Origin: Acetivibrio cellulolyticus CD2
GTDB taxonomy: Bacteria; Bacillota; Clostridia; Acetivibrionales; Acetivibrionaceae
Assembly: GCF_000179595.2 (NCBI RefSeq)
Contig: NZ_JH556658.1
Coordinates: 204,528-268,527, forward strand
Reading direction: 5' to 3'
Length of the DNA stretch: 64,000 nucleotides
The notes beneath the pieces are model-generated. The model ran no database searches and was not told where the DNA came from. It saw only the letters and a program-made list of their open reading frames with translations. The number at the start of each line of letters is the position of its first letter. Positions within the stretch are counted from its first letter, which is position 1. Below, piece after piece: positions 37,370-45,900 of this stretch. A program made the position numbers and the translations under genes.

Positions 37370-38683
37370 TTACTTAAATAAATTCAAATCAATTGAATTT
37401 GCCAAAGCCTCATATCCAAGATCATTAGGATGTGCATGATCTCCACTGTCATATTTAGGAAGTAATTTGCTTGGATCATTTGGATCACATATTGCTTTTT
37501 CAAAATCAATAACCCCATCGAATTCTCCACTGGTACGTATCCACTCATTTACAGCTTTGTGAGTTGCCTGCCCTTCAGGGGAGTCATATTGTCCTCCACC
37601 AATAATTGCTGATAGGCCATTACACGGAGTTAGCGTAGTACCGATAATTTTACAACCTTTTTCATGAGCCATTGAAATTACCTTTTTATATCCTGAGATG
37701 ATATCGCCAGATGTTATTACTCCACCAGGTGATCCGAATACTCCACCTGAGTATCCAATGTCATTAAGCCCCATCTCAAAAATAATATATTTTACGCCTT
37801 CCTGATTTAGTATATCACTTTCCATACGATTTAAGCCACTTGTTCCAATCATATCGTTCAAAATACGATTGCCGCTTATACCGTAATTAAGGACTGATAA
37901 ATGTCTGTATTTTTTATCGCTTTGCAAACGAGAAGCAAAAACACAGGCCCATTGTTTATTGCTATCAATTGTCGAACCATTTCCATCAGTAAGTGAATCC
38001 CCAAAAGCTACTATTGAAGATGCCTTTCTTGAAGCCATAACATCAATGCCGGTTAAAAAAAAGTAATTTGTGCTGGTTGTTGTAGTTGGTAATACTGTAG
38101 CATTAGTGTGATCACCTGAAGATGCAATATATGTCGTATGTAATGCAGTGCTGTGATAAGTTGTTATTGGGGTTGTTTCTGGGAAATAAATGCTTACAGC
38201 TACATCACTGAGAGCCTTTATATTGAGATATACAGCATCACTGACTACAGTTTTGCCAGGATATATAACAGTCGAAGTTTTTCCCTTAAATTTTACTACT
38301 CGTTTGGTTTTAGGGTTGATACTATCACCGCCAGTAGATAATGCAATACTTGCGGAGCCAATATTGATCGGCACTCTGCCAAATTCATTGGAAAGTCTTA
38401 TACGTACAACGTTTCCTTTTATACTTGTATGCACTATCTGTCGAATTGTTTCATTATTGACTTTATTAATCGAAGGTTCTAAAATTCCTGGTATTATTTC
38501 TTCACCATTTTGAGGACTTGTTGCCCATGTACCAACCCAATGATTCTTGAGCTTTCCAAGGTTTGTTTCGCGACTATATCCTTGGATATCATGCGCAAAT
38601 GAATTCATAGAAAATGCTATAAGCATAATAAAAGTGATTAAAACCGGTAGAGCACGCCATACAAGTATTTTTTTTGATAACAT
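37370..38683 (-). CDS. Secreted SGNH/GDSL hydrolase
   Basis: 437-residue secreted esterase or lipase. Signal peptide about 1-30 (SMNSFAHD), an N-terminal beta domain (WVGTWATSPQNG and a long strand-rich part), then an SGNH core: block I AFGDSLTDG with Ser230, block II NYGISGNR, block III MGLNDIG and block V DHAHPND holding the catalytic Asp and His. The family includes carbohydrate esterases acting on acetylated xylan and related polymers, which would suit the xylanase in this window. No dockerin is present. GGAGGAAA precedes the ATG. Confidence 0.9.
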   Translation of the reverse strand: MLSKKILVWRALPVLITFIMLIAFSMNSFAHDIQGYSRETNLGKLKNHWVGTWATSPQNGEEIIPGILEPSINKVNNETIRQIVHTSIKGNVVRIRLSNEFGRVPINIGSASIALSTGGDSINPKTKRVVKFKGKTSTVIYPGKTVVSDAVYLNIKALSDVAVSIYFPETTPITTYHSTALHTTYIASSGDHTNATVLPTTTTSTNYFFLTGIDVMASRKASSIVAFGDSLTDGNGSTIDSNKQWACVFASRLQSDKKYRHLSVLNYGISGNRILNDMIGTSGLNRMESDILNQEGVKYIIFEMGLNDIGYSGGVFGSPGGVITSGDIISGYKKVISMAHEKGCKIIGTTLTPCNGLSAIIGGGQYDSPEGQATHKAVNEWIRTSGEFDGVIDFEKAICDPNDPSKLLPKYDSGDHAHPNDLGYEALANSIDLNLFK

Positions 38684-38974
38684 AAAAATTTCCTCCTTTA
38701 ATATAATGTAATTTTCTTATTATTTCAAAGTGTTCATATCAAAGAACAAATAATGCAAAAATGCTATCTTGTAGCGTTTTACATAAAATGTAGTAAATGT
38801 AATATGTTCCAGTGTATTTAATTTTTATTCTATAGTTTATATTTATATATTTCAATAGTTATTTATATTTATTTTATAGAAGAAATTACAGATGTTTTGT
38901 GATAAAGTCTTATAGATAAAATTGCCAATGGATATGCAGAAATGCTATCCATAGGTATTTTTTAGATAAATATA
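38684..38974. other. Spacer upstream of the PadR operon
   Basis: Very AT-rich divergent spacer with no gene visible. The promoter and probable operator of the PadR gene lie at its right end. Confidence 0.5.
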
Positions 38975-39003
38975 TTGACTAACAATGTAATTTATAATAG
39001 TAT
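38975..39003 (+). promoter_or_regulatory. Promoter of the PadR gene
   Basis: TTGACT (38975-38980) and TAGTAT (38998-39003) are 17 bases apart. A TATAAT at 38993-38998 is only 12 bases from this -35 box and is less likely. Confidence 0.5.
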
Positions 39004-39005
39004 AT

Positions 39006-39022
39006 ATTTAGTAATACTAAAT
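39006..39022. promoter_or_regulatory. Palindromic probable PadR operator
   Basis: ATTTAGT-AAT-ACTAAAT, seven-base perfect arms with three bases between, overlaps the predicted transcription start of the PadR gene. PadR proteins usually repress their own promoters. Confidence 0.5.
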
Positions 39023-39045
39023 GTTAGATAGAAAGAGGTGATCAA

Positions 39046-39384
39046 TTGAGCGAAGTTAGTAAACAACTAAAGAAGGGGTTTATAGAAATATTGCTATTAA
39101 AGCTTTTAAGTGAAGAAAAAATGTATGGTTACCAAATAATTCAAGAAATTGACAACAGGACTTCAGGTGTTTTTAAAATGAAGGAAGGTACTTTATATCC
39201 GGTTCTCTATAGGCTGGAAGACAACAAATTAATTAATAGCTATTGGGAACAGGATACGGAAAAAAGAGGTGTGCCAAGAAAATATTATAAAATTACTGAT
39301 GAAGGACTTATGGCATTTAATAGTATGAAGCAGGAGCTGGATTTATTGATTTTTGCAATAAAATCTGTATTAAAGGAAGGTTGA
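39046..39384 (+). CDS. PadR-family transcriptional regulator
   Basis: 112-residue winged-helix repressor. It shows the PadR pattern: LLLKLLSEEKMYGYQIIQEI, then MKEGTLYPVLYRLEDNKLI, then KRGVPRKYYKITDEG. The start is TTG at 39046 after AAAGAGGTG. The next gene, four bases downstream, is a HAAS-domain membrane protein, the usual PadR partner, so the two are surely co-transcribed and the regulator probably controls both. Confidence 0.92.
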   Translation: MSEVSKQLKKGFIEILLLKLLSEEKMYGYQIIQEIDNRTSGVFKMKEGTLYPVLYRLEDNKLINSYWEQDTEKRGVPRKYYKITDEGLMAFNSMKQELDLLIFAIKSVLKEG

Positions 39385-39388
39385 TGAT

Positions 39389-40144
39389 ATGAGTAAAGTT
39401 GAAAGCTATGTTAATAGTGTTATGAGTTATATTATGGTTGATAAAGCTATGAAAGAAAGAATAAAGAGTGATCTTTTTCAGCATTTAAATGAATTGAGCG
39501 CTGATGATAATATTGATGACGTTATTGATAAAATGGGTAATCCTGAAGATGTTGCCAAAGAATTTATGGATACACTTTACGAAGATAAAAGTGATATGAT
39601 AGAAAGACTTGTTCTAGAACGAACTAAAGCAAATATAGCCAGAAATGAATTCTATGAGTACAAATCAAAAACTGAACTTTTTGGGCTTCCATTAGTTCAT
39701 GTTAAGATAAGTAAATATGGAAACAAGCCGTGCGTGGCAAAGGGTATTATTGCAATTGGAGCTATATCGATAGGGGTTGTATCAATAGGAGCAATACCTG
39801 TGGGTATAATTAGCATAGGCGCAACAGCAATAGGTATTGTTTCGTTAGGCGCATTAGCAATAGGATTATTATCTGCAATAGGTGCTGTGGCCATCGGTTC
39901 ATTGGCAATAGGTGCAATAGCTATAGGCTTTGGTGCTATTGGAGCATGCGCAATCGGTAATATAGCAATTGGAGAATATGCAAGAGGAATAGTTGCTATA
40001 GGATCTGAAGCTATCGGTAAATATAGTATGCAAACTGAACATGTTGGACCTGAAGCAAAAGAGGCGGTTCAACAGTTGATAAAGACAGCTTATCCGAATT
40101 TACCGGACTGGATTGTAAATATCTTTACCTCAGTGAGAAATTAA
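39389..40144 (+). CDS. HAAS-domain protein with Ile-Gly repeat region
   Basis: 251 residues. Residues 1-75 form the HAAS/DUF1700-type helical domain (VESYVNSVMSYIMVDKAMK) that often precedes membrane partners of PadR regulators. Residues about 115-210 are an almost perfect run of AIGxIxIG units of Ala, Ile, Val and Gly (about a dozen), likely a beta-solenoid or tight membrane-inserted segment. A soluble C-terminal tail of about 40 residues follows. The gene starts four bases after the PadR gene. What it does is unknown. Confidence 0.8.
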   Translation: MSKVESYVNSVMSYIMVDKAMKERIKSDLFQHLNELSADDNIDDVIDKMGNPEDVAKEFMDTLYEDKSDMIERLVLERTKANIARNEFYEYKSKTELFGLPLVHVKISKYGNKPCVAKGIIAIGAISIGVVSIGAIPVGIISIGATAIGIVSLGALAIGLLSAIGAVAIGSLAIGAIAIGFGAIGACAIGNIAIGEYARGIVAIGSEAIGKYSMQTEHVGPEAKEAVQQLIKTAYPNLPDWIVNIFTSVRN

Positions 40145-40200
40145 GTGAAGTAATTGTTTATATACTTTGTAAAGTGTAAAAAAGTTCAGTAAAATCACTG

Positions 40201-40345
40201 ACCACCCGTAAAACGGGTGGTTTATTGTTTCACACGCTTTGCGTGCTCAACAGGCTGAAGCCCATAAATCAATATATGCAACCACTGGTTGCATAATTTT
40301 CAATGCTACTTTATGGTTTGCAACCGTAAAAAAAGATAAGATTTG
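40201..40345 (+). mobile_element. Solo IS200/IS605-like end fragment
   Basis: Three small perfect hairpins in a row: CCACCCGT/ACGGGTGG (40202-40220), CACGC/GCGTG (40233-40245) and TGCAACCA/TGGTTGCA (40277-40293), the first two with the AGGCTGAAGCCC segment after them. This order resembles the subterminal palindromes at the ends of IS200/IS605-type elements in clostridia. No transposase remains. Confidence 0.4.
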
Positions 40346-40387
40346 ATCATAAGAATTGGATAGCAAAAATTGCAGAGGGGATTATAT

Positions 40388-40534
40388 GTGAAATTAGCTA
40401 TAAAGTATGTGGAAGCTTTACTGAAACACACAATTAATATTGATGATTTTTTCATCATACCTAAGGTTTTATCTATCCAACTGAATCAATCGATTAAATC
40501 TTTTTTAATATGGTTTAGCCCCTTGATTTTTTAA
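40388..40534 (+). CDS. Possible 48-residue small protein upstream of the SMC operon
   Basis: GTG start at 40388, seven bases after AGAGGGG. The protein begins VKLAIKYVEALLKHT and ends with a hydrophobic tail (SFLIWFSPLIF). It ends 57 bases before the SMC operon starts. It could be a remnant of the element to its left. I recognise no family. Confidence 0.3.
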   Translation: MKLAIKYVEALLKHTINIDDFFIIPKVLSIQLNQSIKSFLIWFSPLIF

Positions 40535-40591
40535 CGCTATTCATGTATAAATATTGTTGAACTATGACTATTTTTATTTAGTGAGGATAAA

Positions 40592-42229
40592 TTGATATAC
40601 GAATTTTTAAAGGATTTTCACAGGCGTGCAGAGATAATTGCAATAGTTGATTTTATAACTACAAGGGTTGCCAGAAAGACTAAGCTTAGGGAGTTTGGGT
40701 TTGAAGCATCGGAGACAATAAATCTGGTTATGCTTGTCTTGTGCTTTATAATGGAAAAATCTTTGGTTGAAGAAGCGTGCACGAAGAATGATGTGGCTAA
40801 CTTTATAAGAAGGCTTGATGTTGAATTTTTAAAAAAGAATATACCTGATGAAGAGTACTTGGGCATAGTGGATTATATTATAAAGGATTGTCTGCAGAAC
40901 AGTGGGATTCCCCACTATTTTTCTACCTACAATTTTGAGGCAAATAGAGAAGAAAAAATAAATGTGAAATTGATAGATGATAAAAGAATTTCAGTTGGAA
41001 ATGATAATGTTTATACGTATTATATGACACCTCAAGGGTATAAGTTTATGTTTAACACTCTGGAAATAGAAGATGCTTTGAAGGTTTCCATAGAGCAGTT
41101 CAAACTCAACCTTTCCATCAAAAAAAGAAATTTCAATGCGGCTAGAAACAACGCAGATAGTTTATTTAACATAAGTAAAACCCAAATTCAAAGGATAAAT
41201 TACTTTATTAAAAGAGTTAAGGAAGATATCGGTAGTGCTGGAATTGAGGAGTATGAAAGAATTTATAACAGTACTTTTTCTTCAATAGATGAACAAAAAG
41301 AGGGTTATGATAACCTTTACGAACTGATAGGCAGAGTAGAAAACTCAATTATTGAAAGTAATAATAATGGTATTCAAAAAGAGGCTCTTACAAAGGAAAT
41401 TGAAGATATTTCATATATAAAAAACAGACTGAAATTCATTATCAATGAACAGTCAAATCTCCTCTTAAAGCAGCAGCAGCTTCAAAAAATCTATAATGAA
41501 GCTGTTGATAACATTCTTTATATCGGGTTTGAGAACAGGATAAATTTTGAAGATGTTATAATGAAGAAGCTGGAAGAAAATCCTGATTTGTCATACCCAC
41601 TTATAAAAGTTTTACGACCGCTTTTTATGCCGGATACAAATAAATTTTTCAATATAAAAATGGCTCTTGGTGAGCAAAGAATTGCGATGGCAGAAACTTA
41701 CAGTGAAGGCAGCAATATTCTGATGAATGAGAGATATTTCAACAGGTTTGAGAGTGAGAGGGATATTAGAATCCGTGATATTAACAATAAATATATCGAT
41801 ATATTTGAAATAATCTGCAAGCAGGCATTGGAAAATTCAGAAAAAGAGATATTGCTCTCAACACTGGTAAATCAATTGAGGCAGGAATATGTGAAGTTTG
41901 TACCGGATTTGAAGATATTGACAAATGTTCTGCTTCAGCTTTGCAATATCAAGGAAGTAGATTTTAGAACCATAAAAGGTCAGAGAAATAAAACTGTTTT
42001 TAATCCTTCAGAAGCTTTTGATATAAAATACTGTGTTCTTGAACTTCTAAACAGGGATAAAAGCTACAATAGTATAGACTGTTTAAAAATCCTTCTGTCC
42101 AGGAATAAAAAGGTCTTTATAGCGGAAAAACCTTTAGAAGAGGATTCTGACGGGTTATTTAGCACTGAAAAAGTGGTAGGGCTTAATTGTCCTGATATAT
42201 TGTTTAAAATAGAGGTGAACCAACATTGA
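40592..42229 (+). CDS. Kleisin-like JetA-family subunit (DUF5716 type)
   Basis: First gene of an SMC operon. The 545-residue protein has the Wadjet JetA/DUF5716 look: an N-terminal helical winged-helix part (FLKDFHRRAEIIAIVDFI, TTRVARKTKLREFGFEASET), a long alpha-helical middle with coiled-coil tendency (about 170-330) and a C-terminal winged-helix-like region. In Wadjet, JetA bridges the SMC heads like MukF. The start is TTG at 40592 after GTGAGG. It overlaps the next gene by four bases. The role is inferred from homology pattern and gene order; no activity can be read directly. Confidence 0.85.
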   Translation: MIYEFLKDFHRRAEIIAIVDFITTRVARKTKLREFGFEASETINLVMLVLCFIMEKSLVEEACTKNDVANFIRRLDVEFLKKNIPDEEYLGIVDYIIKDCLQNSGIPHYFSTYNFEANREEKINVKLIDDKRISVGNDNVYTYYMTPQGYKFMFNTLEIEDALKVSIEQFKLNLSIKKRNFNAARNNADSLFNISKTQIQRINYFIKRVKEDIGSAGIEEYERIYNSTFSSIDEQKEGYDNLYELIGRVENSIIESNNNGIQKEALTKEIEDISYIKNRLKFIINEQSNLLLKQQQLQKIYNEAVDNILYIGFENRINFEDVIMKKLEENPDLSYPLIKVLRPLFMPDTNKFFNIKMALGEQRIAMAETYSEGSNILMNERYFNRFESERDIRIRDINNKYIDIFEIICKQALENSEKEILLSTLVNQLRQEYVKFVPDLKILTNVLLQLCNIKEVDFRTIKGQRNKTVFNPSEAFDIKYCVLELLNRDKSYNSIDCLKILLSRNKKVFIAEKPLEEDSDGLFSTEKVVGLNCPDILFKIEVNQH

Positions 42230-42915
42230 ATGAGATGAATCTTGAGAAAGCAATGAGGATATATTATTTTTTGCTAAAGGACGGAGAGCTTACTTTTGAT
42301 AACAACAAAGAGCTTTATCTCGATTACTCCGATAGTGAAGTAAGGGCTGTGTTAGAAATAATGGCGAGAGAAAGCAATGTAACAATTGAGAAGTTTAATC
42401 AAGTAATATATCTTATTCCAAATGAAGAAAATGACATTCTTGGCATAAAGGAAATGGATCTTCAGAAAATTATCAGTTATGATGCACGTAAGATTGATTT
42501 TTATTTGGCTCAATACATTATAATTACAATTATATTGGTTTTTTTCAGTGGAAAAGGAAGCTACGTAAAGTCAAGGGATTTCATAAGAATAGCCGGACTC
42601 GAAGAGGTTATTACCTCAAGGCTTGATTATGCAAATTCCAAAAAGAATATTGAAAGGGAACAGGAAGAGGCAAAATTTAACATTACAGCCATGTATGAGC
42701 ACTGGAATGCACTGCAGATTGATGAGCAGGGAAAAAGAAAAACAAAATATGGGTATATCAGGAGCGTATGTGCTTTTCTTGAGAAACACAATCTTCTGGT
42801 TTATGATACTGTTGAAGAGGATATCAGACCTTCAAACAAGCTTACTCATCTGATGACTTACAGCTTTTTGGACGGAAACCGTTTGGAAACAATAAATAAG
42901 CTACTGGGATATTAA
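42226..42915 (+). CDS. Kite-like JetB-position subunit (DUF6063 type)
   Basis: 229-residue protein with two winged-helix-like halves and a predicted small KITE-type role, in the place of JetB/MukE. Blocks include MRIYYFLLKDGELTFDNNKE and a KKNIEREQEEAKFNITAMYE helix. The TTG start at 42226 lies eight bases after AGAGGTG and overlaps the stop of the kleisin gene by four bases, which couples their translation. The SMC gene starts 14 bases downstream. The function is by position and family only. Confidence 0.8.
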   Translation: MNEMNLEKAMRIYYFLLKDGELTFDNNKELYLDYSDSEVRAVLEIMARESNVTIEKFNQVIYLIPNEENDILGIKEMDLQKIISYDARKIDFYLAQYIIITIILVFFSGKGSYVKSRDFIRIAGLEEVITSRLDYANSKKNIEREQEEAKFNITAMYEHWNALQIDEQGKRKTKYGYIRSVCAFLEKHNLLVYDTVEEDIRPSNKLTHLMTYSFLDGNRLETINKLLGY

Positions 42916-42929
42916 ATAAGGAGCAGATT

Positions 42930-45900
42930 ATGGCAAAGATAGGGAAAATAAGGTTTGTAAATTTTACATACAATGACAATAGGCATATTTATGATCAGAC
43001 TTTTGATTTTTATAATGGCGAAGATACCCTTTTAAACCTTCAAAATGGAGGAGGCAAGACTGTACTCGTCCAGATGATGATGCAGCCCATAATTCCAAAA
43101 CAGAAGCTGAAAGACAGGAACTTCAAAGGATATTTTAAAAATACCAAAGGTCCTGTCTATGTTATGATAGAGTGGATTTTAGATGACAGTTCAAAGAGAG
43201 TATTGACAGGTATAGGTATTAAGAGAGTACTGAGCAAGAATATTGATGATGAAAGCGAAAGTATAAAAGTAGTAACTTTTATATCCGAGTATGAAGGTGA
43301 AAGTAGTTTTGACATAAAAAACATTGAGCTTTTAGAAGAAGAAAAGGGAATAGTTAGGTTAATTGAGTTTGACAGAGTTTTGAAAAATTTGTCAGCAGCT
43401 GAAAAGGAAGGAAAGGATATATGGCTATTTAGATGGGATTTATCTGACGACAAAAAAGAATATGCAAGAAGGCTTAAAACTTATAAAATAAATCAACTCG
43501 AATGGAAAAACCTCATGGTAAAAATAAACGAATCTGAAGCGGGACTCAATTCGTTTTTCAATGATTGCAAGACTACCGGTGCATTGATTAAAAAGTGGTT
43601 TATTCCTACAATAGAAGAGCAATTGAATAAAAACGGTAATTTTGTTGAAAACATAAAAGAACTAATTAAAAATCACACAGAACAGCTTGTCAAAAATGAA
43701 GATATGATTAGGGAAAGAGAAATCTTTGAAGACTTCAAAAGGAAGTCAAAGGTGCTATATGAGAGCCTTAATGAATATAAAGACGTGTTATCCCGCAGTG
43801 AGGAAAATAAAAAAGAGCTTGGAAATTCCTTTTTGTTTGTGAATGATAAAATAAAATCCATTGATAGAGAAAAAGAAGAAATAGTAAGAAATATTACAGC
43901 TTTGGAGAACAATATAAAAGAACTGGAATATGAGCGTTTATCTGTAGAATATTATCAGATTTCTGATGTTTTGGAACTGTTAAGACAGAGCCTTTTGGAA
44001 ACAGAAAATAAGGCGGATGAGCTCAAAGCGGATAATTCCAAACTGGAATACAGAAAAAATTTACTTTCATGTTCAAAGCTAAAGGATGAAGTCAAAAACC
44101 TTAATTCAAAAATTGCAAAATATGAGACTGAGCTCCACAAGGAAAGCCTTCAACAGGAAGATATCAGAAACATTATTAACGACCTTGAGTATTCTTTGAA
44201 AGAAAAGTACAAAGAAAAGATTTTTGATCTGGAAAAAACAATTGACAGCGAAAAAAGACATCTTACTGATGAAAACAATAACCTTTCAAAGAGTCTTGAT
44301 CACTACGAAAAAATTAATGAAGATATTTCAAAAATTAATGATCAGATCATCTCTATAAGGGGCAGGATTGCTGTGTTTGAAGAGTCGGAAAAGGCACTTA
44401 GAATGGCATATCCAGATTTTTTGCCTGTAAAAAACACCAGTACCCATGAGTTGGATGAGGCGAGTATGGATTCAATTAAAGCTCTGCTTGGGGAAGAAGA
44501 AGAGGAAATTGAGAAGAGTAAAGTCTACTTAAATAGCAGGCACGTTGAAAATCAGAGTAAGCTCGATAAGCTGGAAATACAATTAAAAGAGTTGTTGGAC
44601 AAATATCCTGTATTGGTTATTGAAAAAAATAAACTTGAAACTAAATACCATAAGTTTGAGGCTGAAAAAAACGCAATTATTAAAATAATTAAGTCTTATC
44701 AATTGAGTGAGGATTTTCTATACAATAAGGAAAAACTATTGATTCCTTTAAATTCAAACAAGGAAAAGTTCAGCAAGCTTATTAGTGACAAGAGTCTGGA
44801 AAATTCAATTCTTGGGAAGCAATATAAAATATACGAATCGGGAAAGGCTTTTGAGTTGTCTGAAGACCTTAGACAAATGTTGGAAGATAATAATATTCTG
44901 GTTGAGTTTGGATATGAATGGCTGAAAAGTTTGCAGGAAAATAAAAATTCAAAGCTTAAACTGGTAAGATCCAACCCATTTTTACCGTATTCGCTCATAG
45001 TATCACAAAAGGATATGGAGTGTATCAGAGAAATGGAATTTAAGGGGGCTATATCTCCCATTGTTCCTATTATCGAAAGGGAGAAGCTTGAAAGTGCTAT
45101 TGAAATAAAGTCAAGAAATAGTGTTCACTCCTTTGGTAATATTGATTTTCTTATTGCTTTTGATGACAGGATATTGAATAAAAATTACCTTAAGGAAATT
45201 TGTGAGGATATAACCGATAAAATTTCCAAAAACAATGAGATAATCAAAACAGCTCAGGAAGCTTTGAAAAATGTTGAACACCATATATTGAAGATTGAAG
45301 AATTCAGCTATACATTTGATGCTGTAAATAAGATGTCCGATGAACTAAGCACAATATCAAAGGATACGGAAGATAATACATTTAATAAAACAGAAATAGA
45401 AGCTGAAATAGTCTTGATAAAAAACAATAATAAGGATGAAATGGCAGCAAAATCCGAGCTTTTAGACCGTGAAAATAGATTTTTTAGGAAAAGGGAAGAA
45501 ATTTACGGTTTCTTTACCAGATGTGAAGGATACTCTGTTGATTTTAAGGAGAAAAAACAAAAGGAAGAGGTTTTGAAGCTTAAAAGAACGGAAATGGAAG
45601 CTCTGGATAAAAAAATTGTTAATACCAGGGAAAGTATAAATGTTCATAACTTAAAAATCACTAATATTTCTACAGCTTTAGAGAAATTAAGGGACAATTA
45701 CCAAAAATACAAGGATGTATTACAAGGTAAGTATATAGATGAAGAAATAGAGCAGCTTGAATCAAAACTAACCTCATATACTTCGCAGATTGGAATCAAA
45801 ATTCAGGCGATGAGAGATATTTTGGAGGACTATAAGAAAGACCGGAATGAAAAAGAAAAAAAGATAGATTCCTTTGTTTTAGAAGAAAGCCTCTATATTG

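Noticed and set aside
37343..37372. Perfect nine-base palindrome TAAACTATA/TATAGTTTA at the end of the SGNH gene as a terminator
   Set aside because: It is AT-only and has no T-run on the coding strand; kept out as unsupported.
44699..45061. 120-codon minus-strand frame inside the SMC gene, with several similar ones along it
   Set aside because: Ser/Phe/Leu-rich shadows of the Lys/Glu-rich coiled coil on the other strand.
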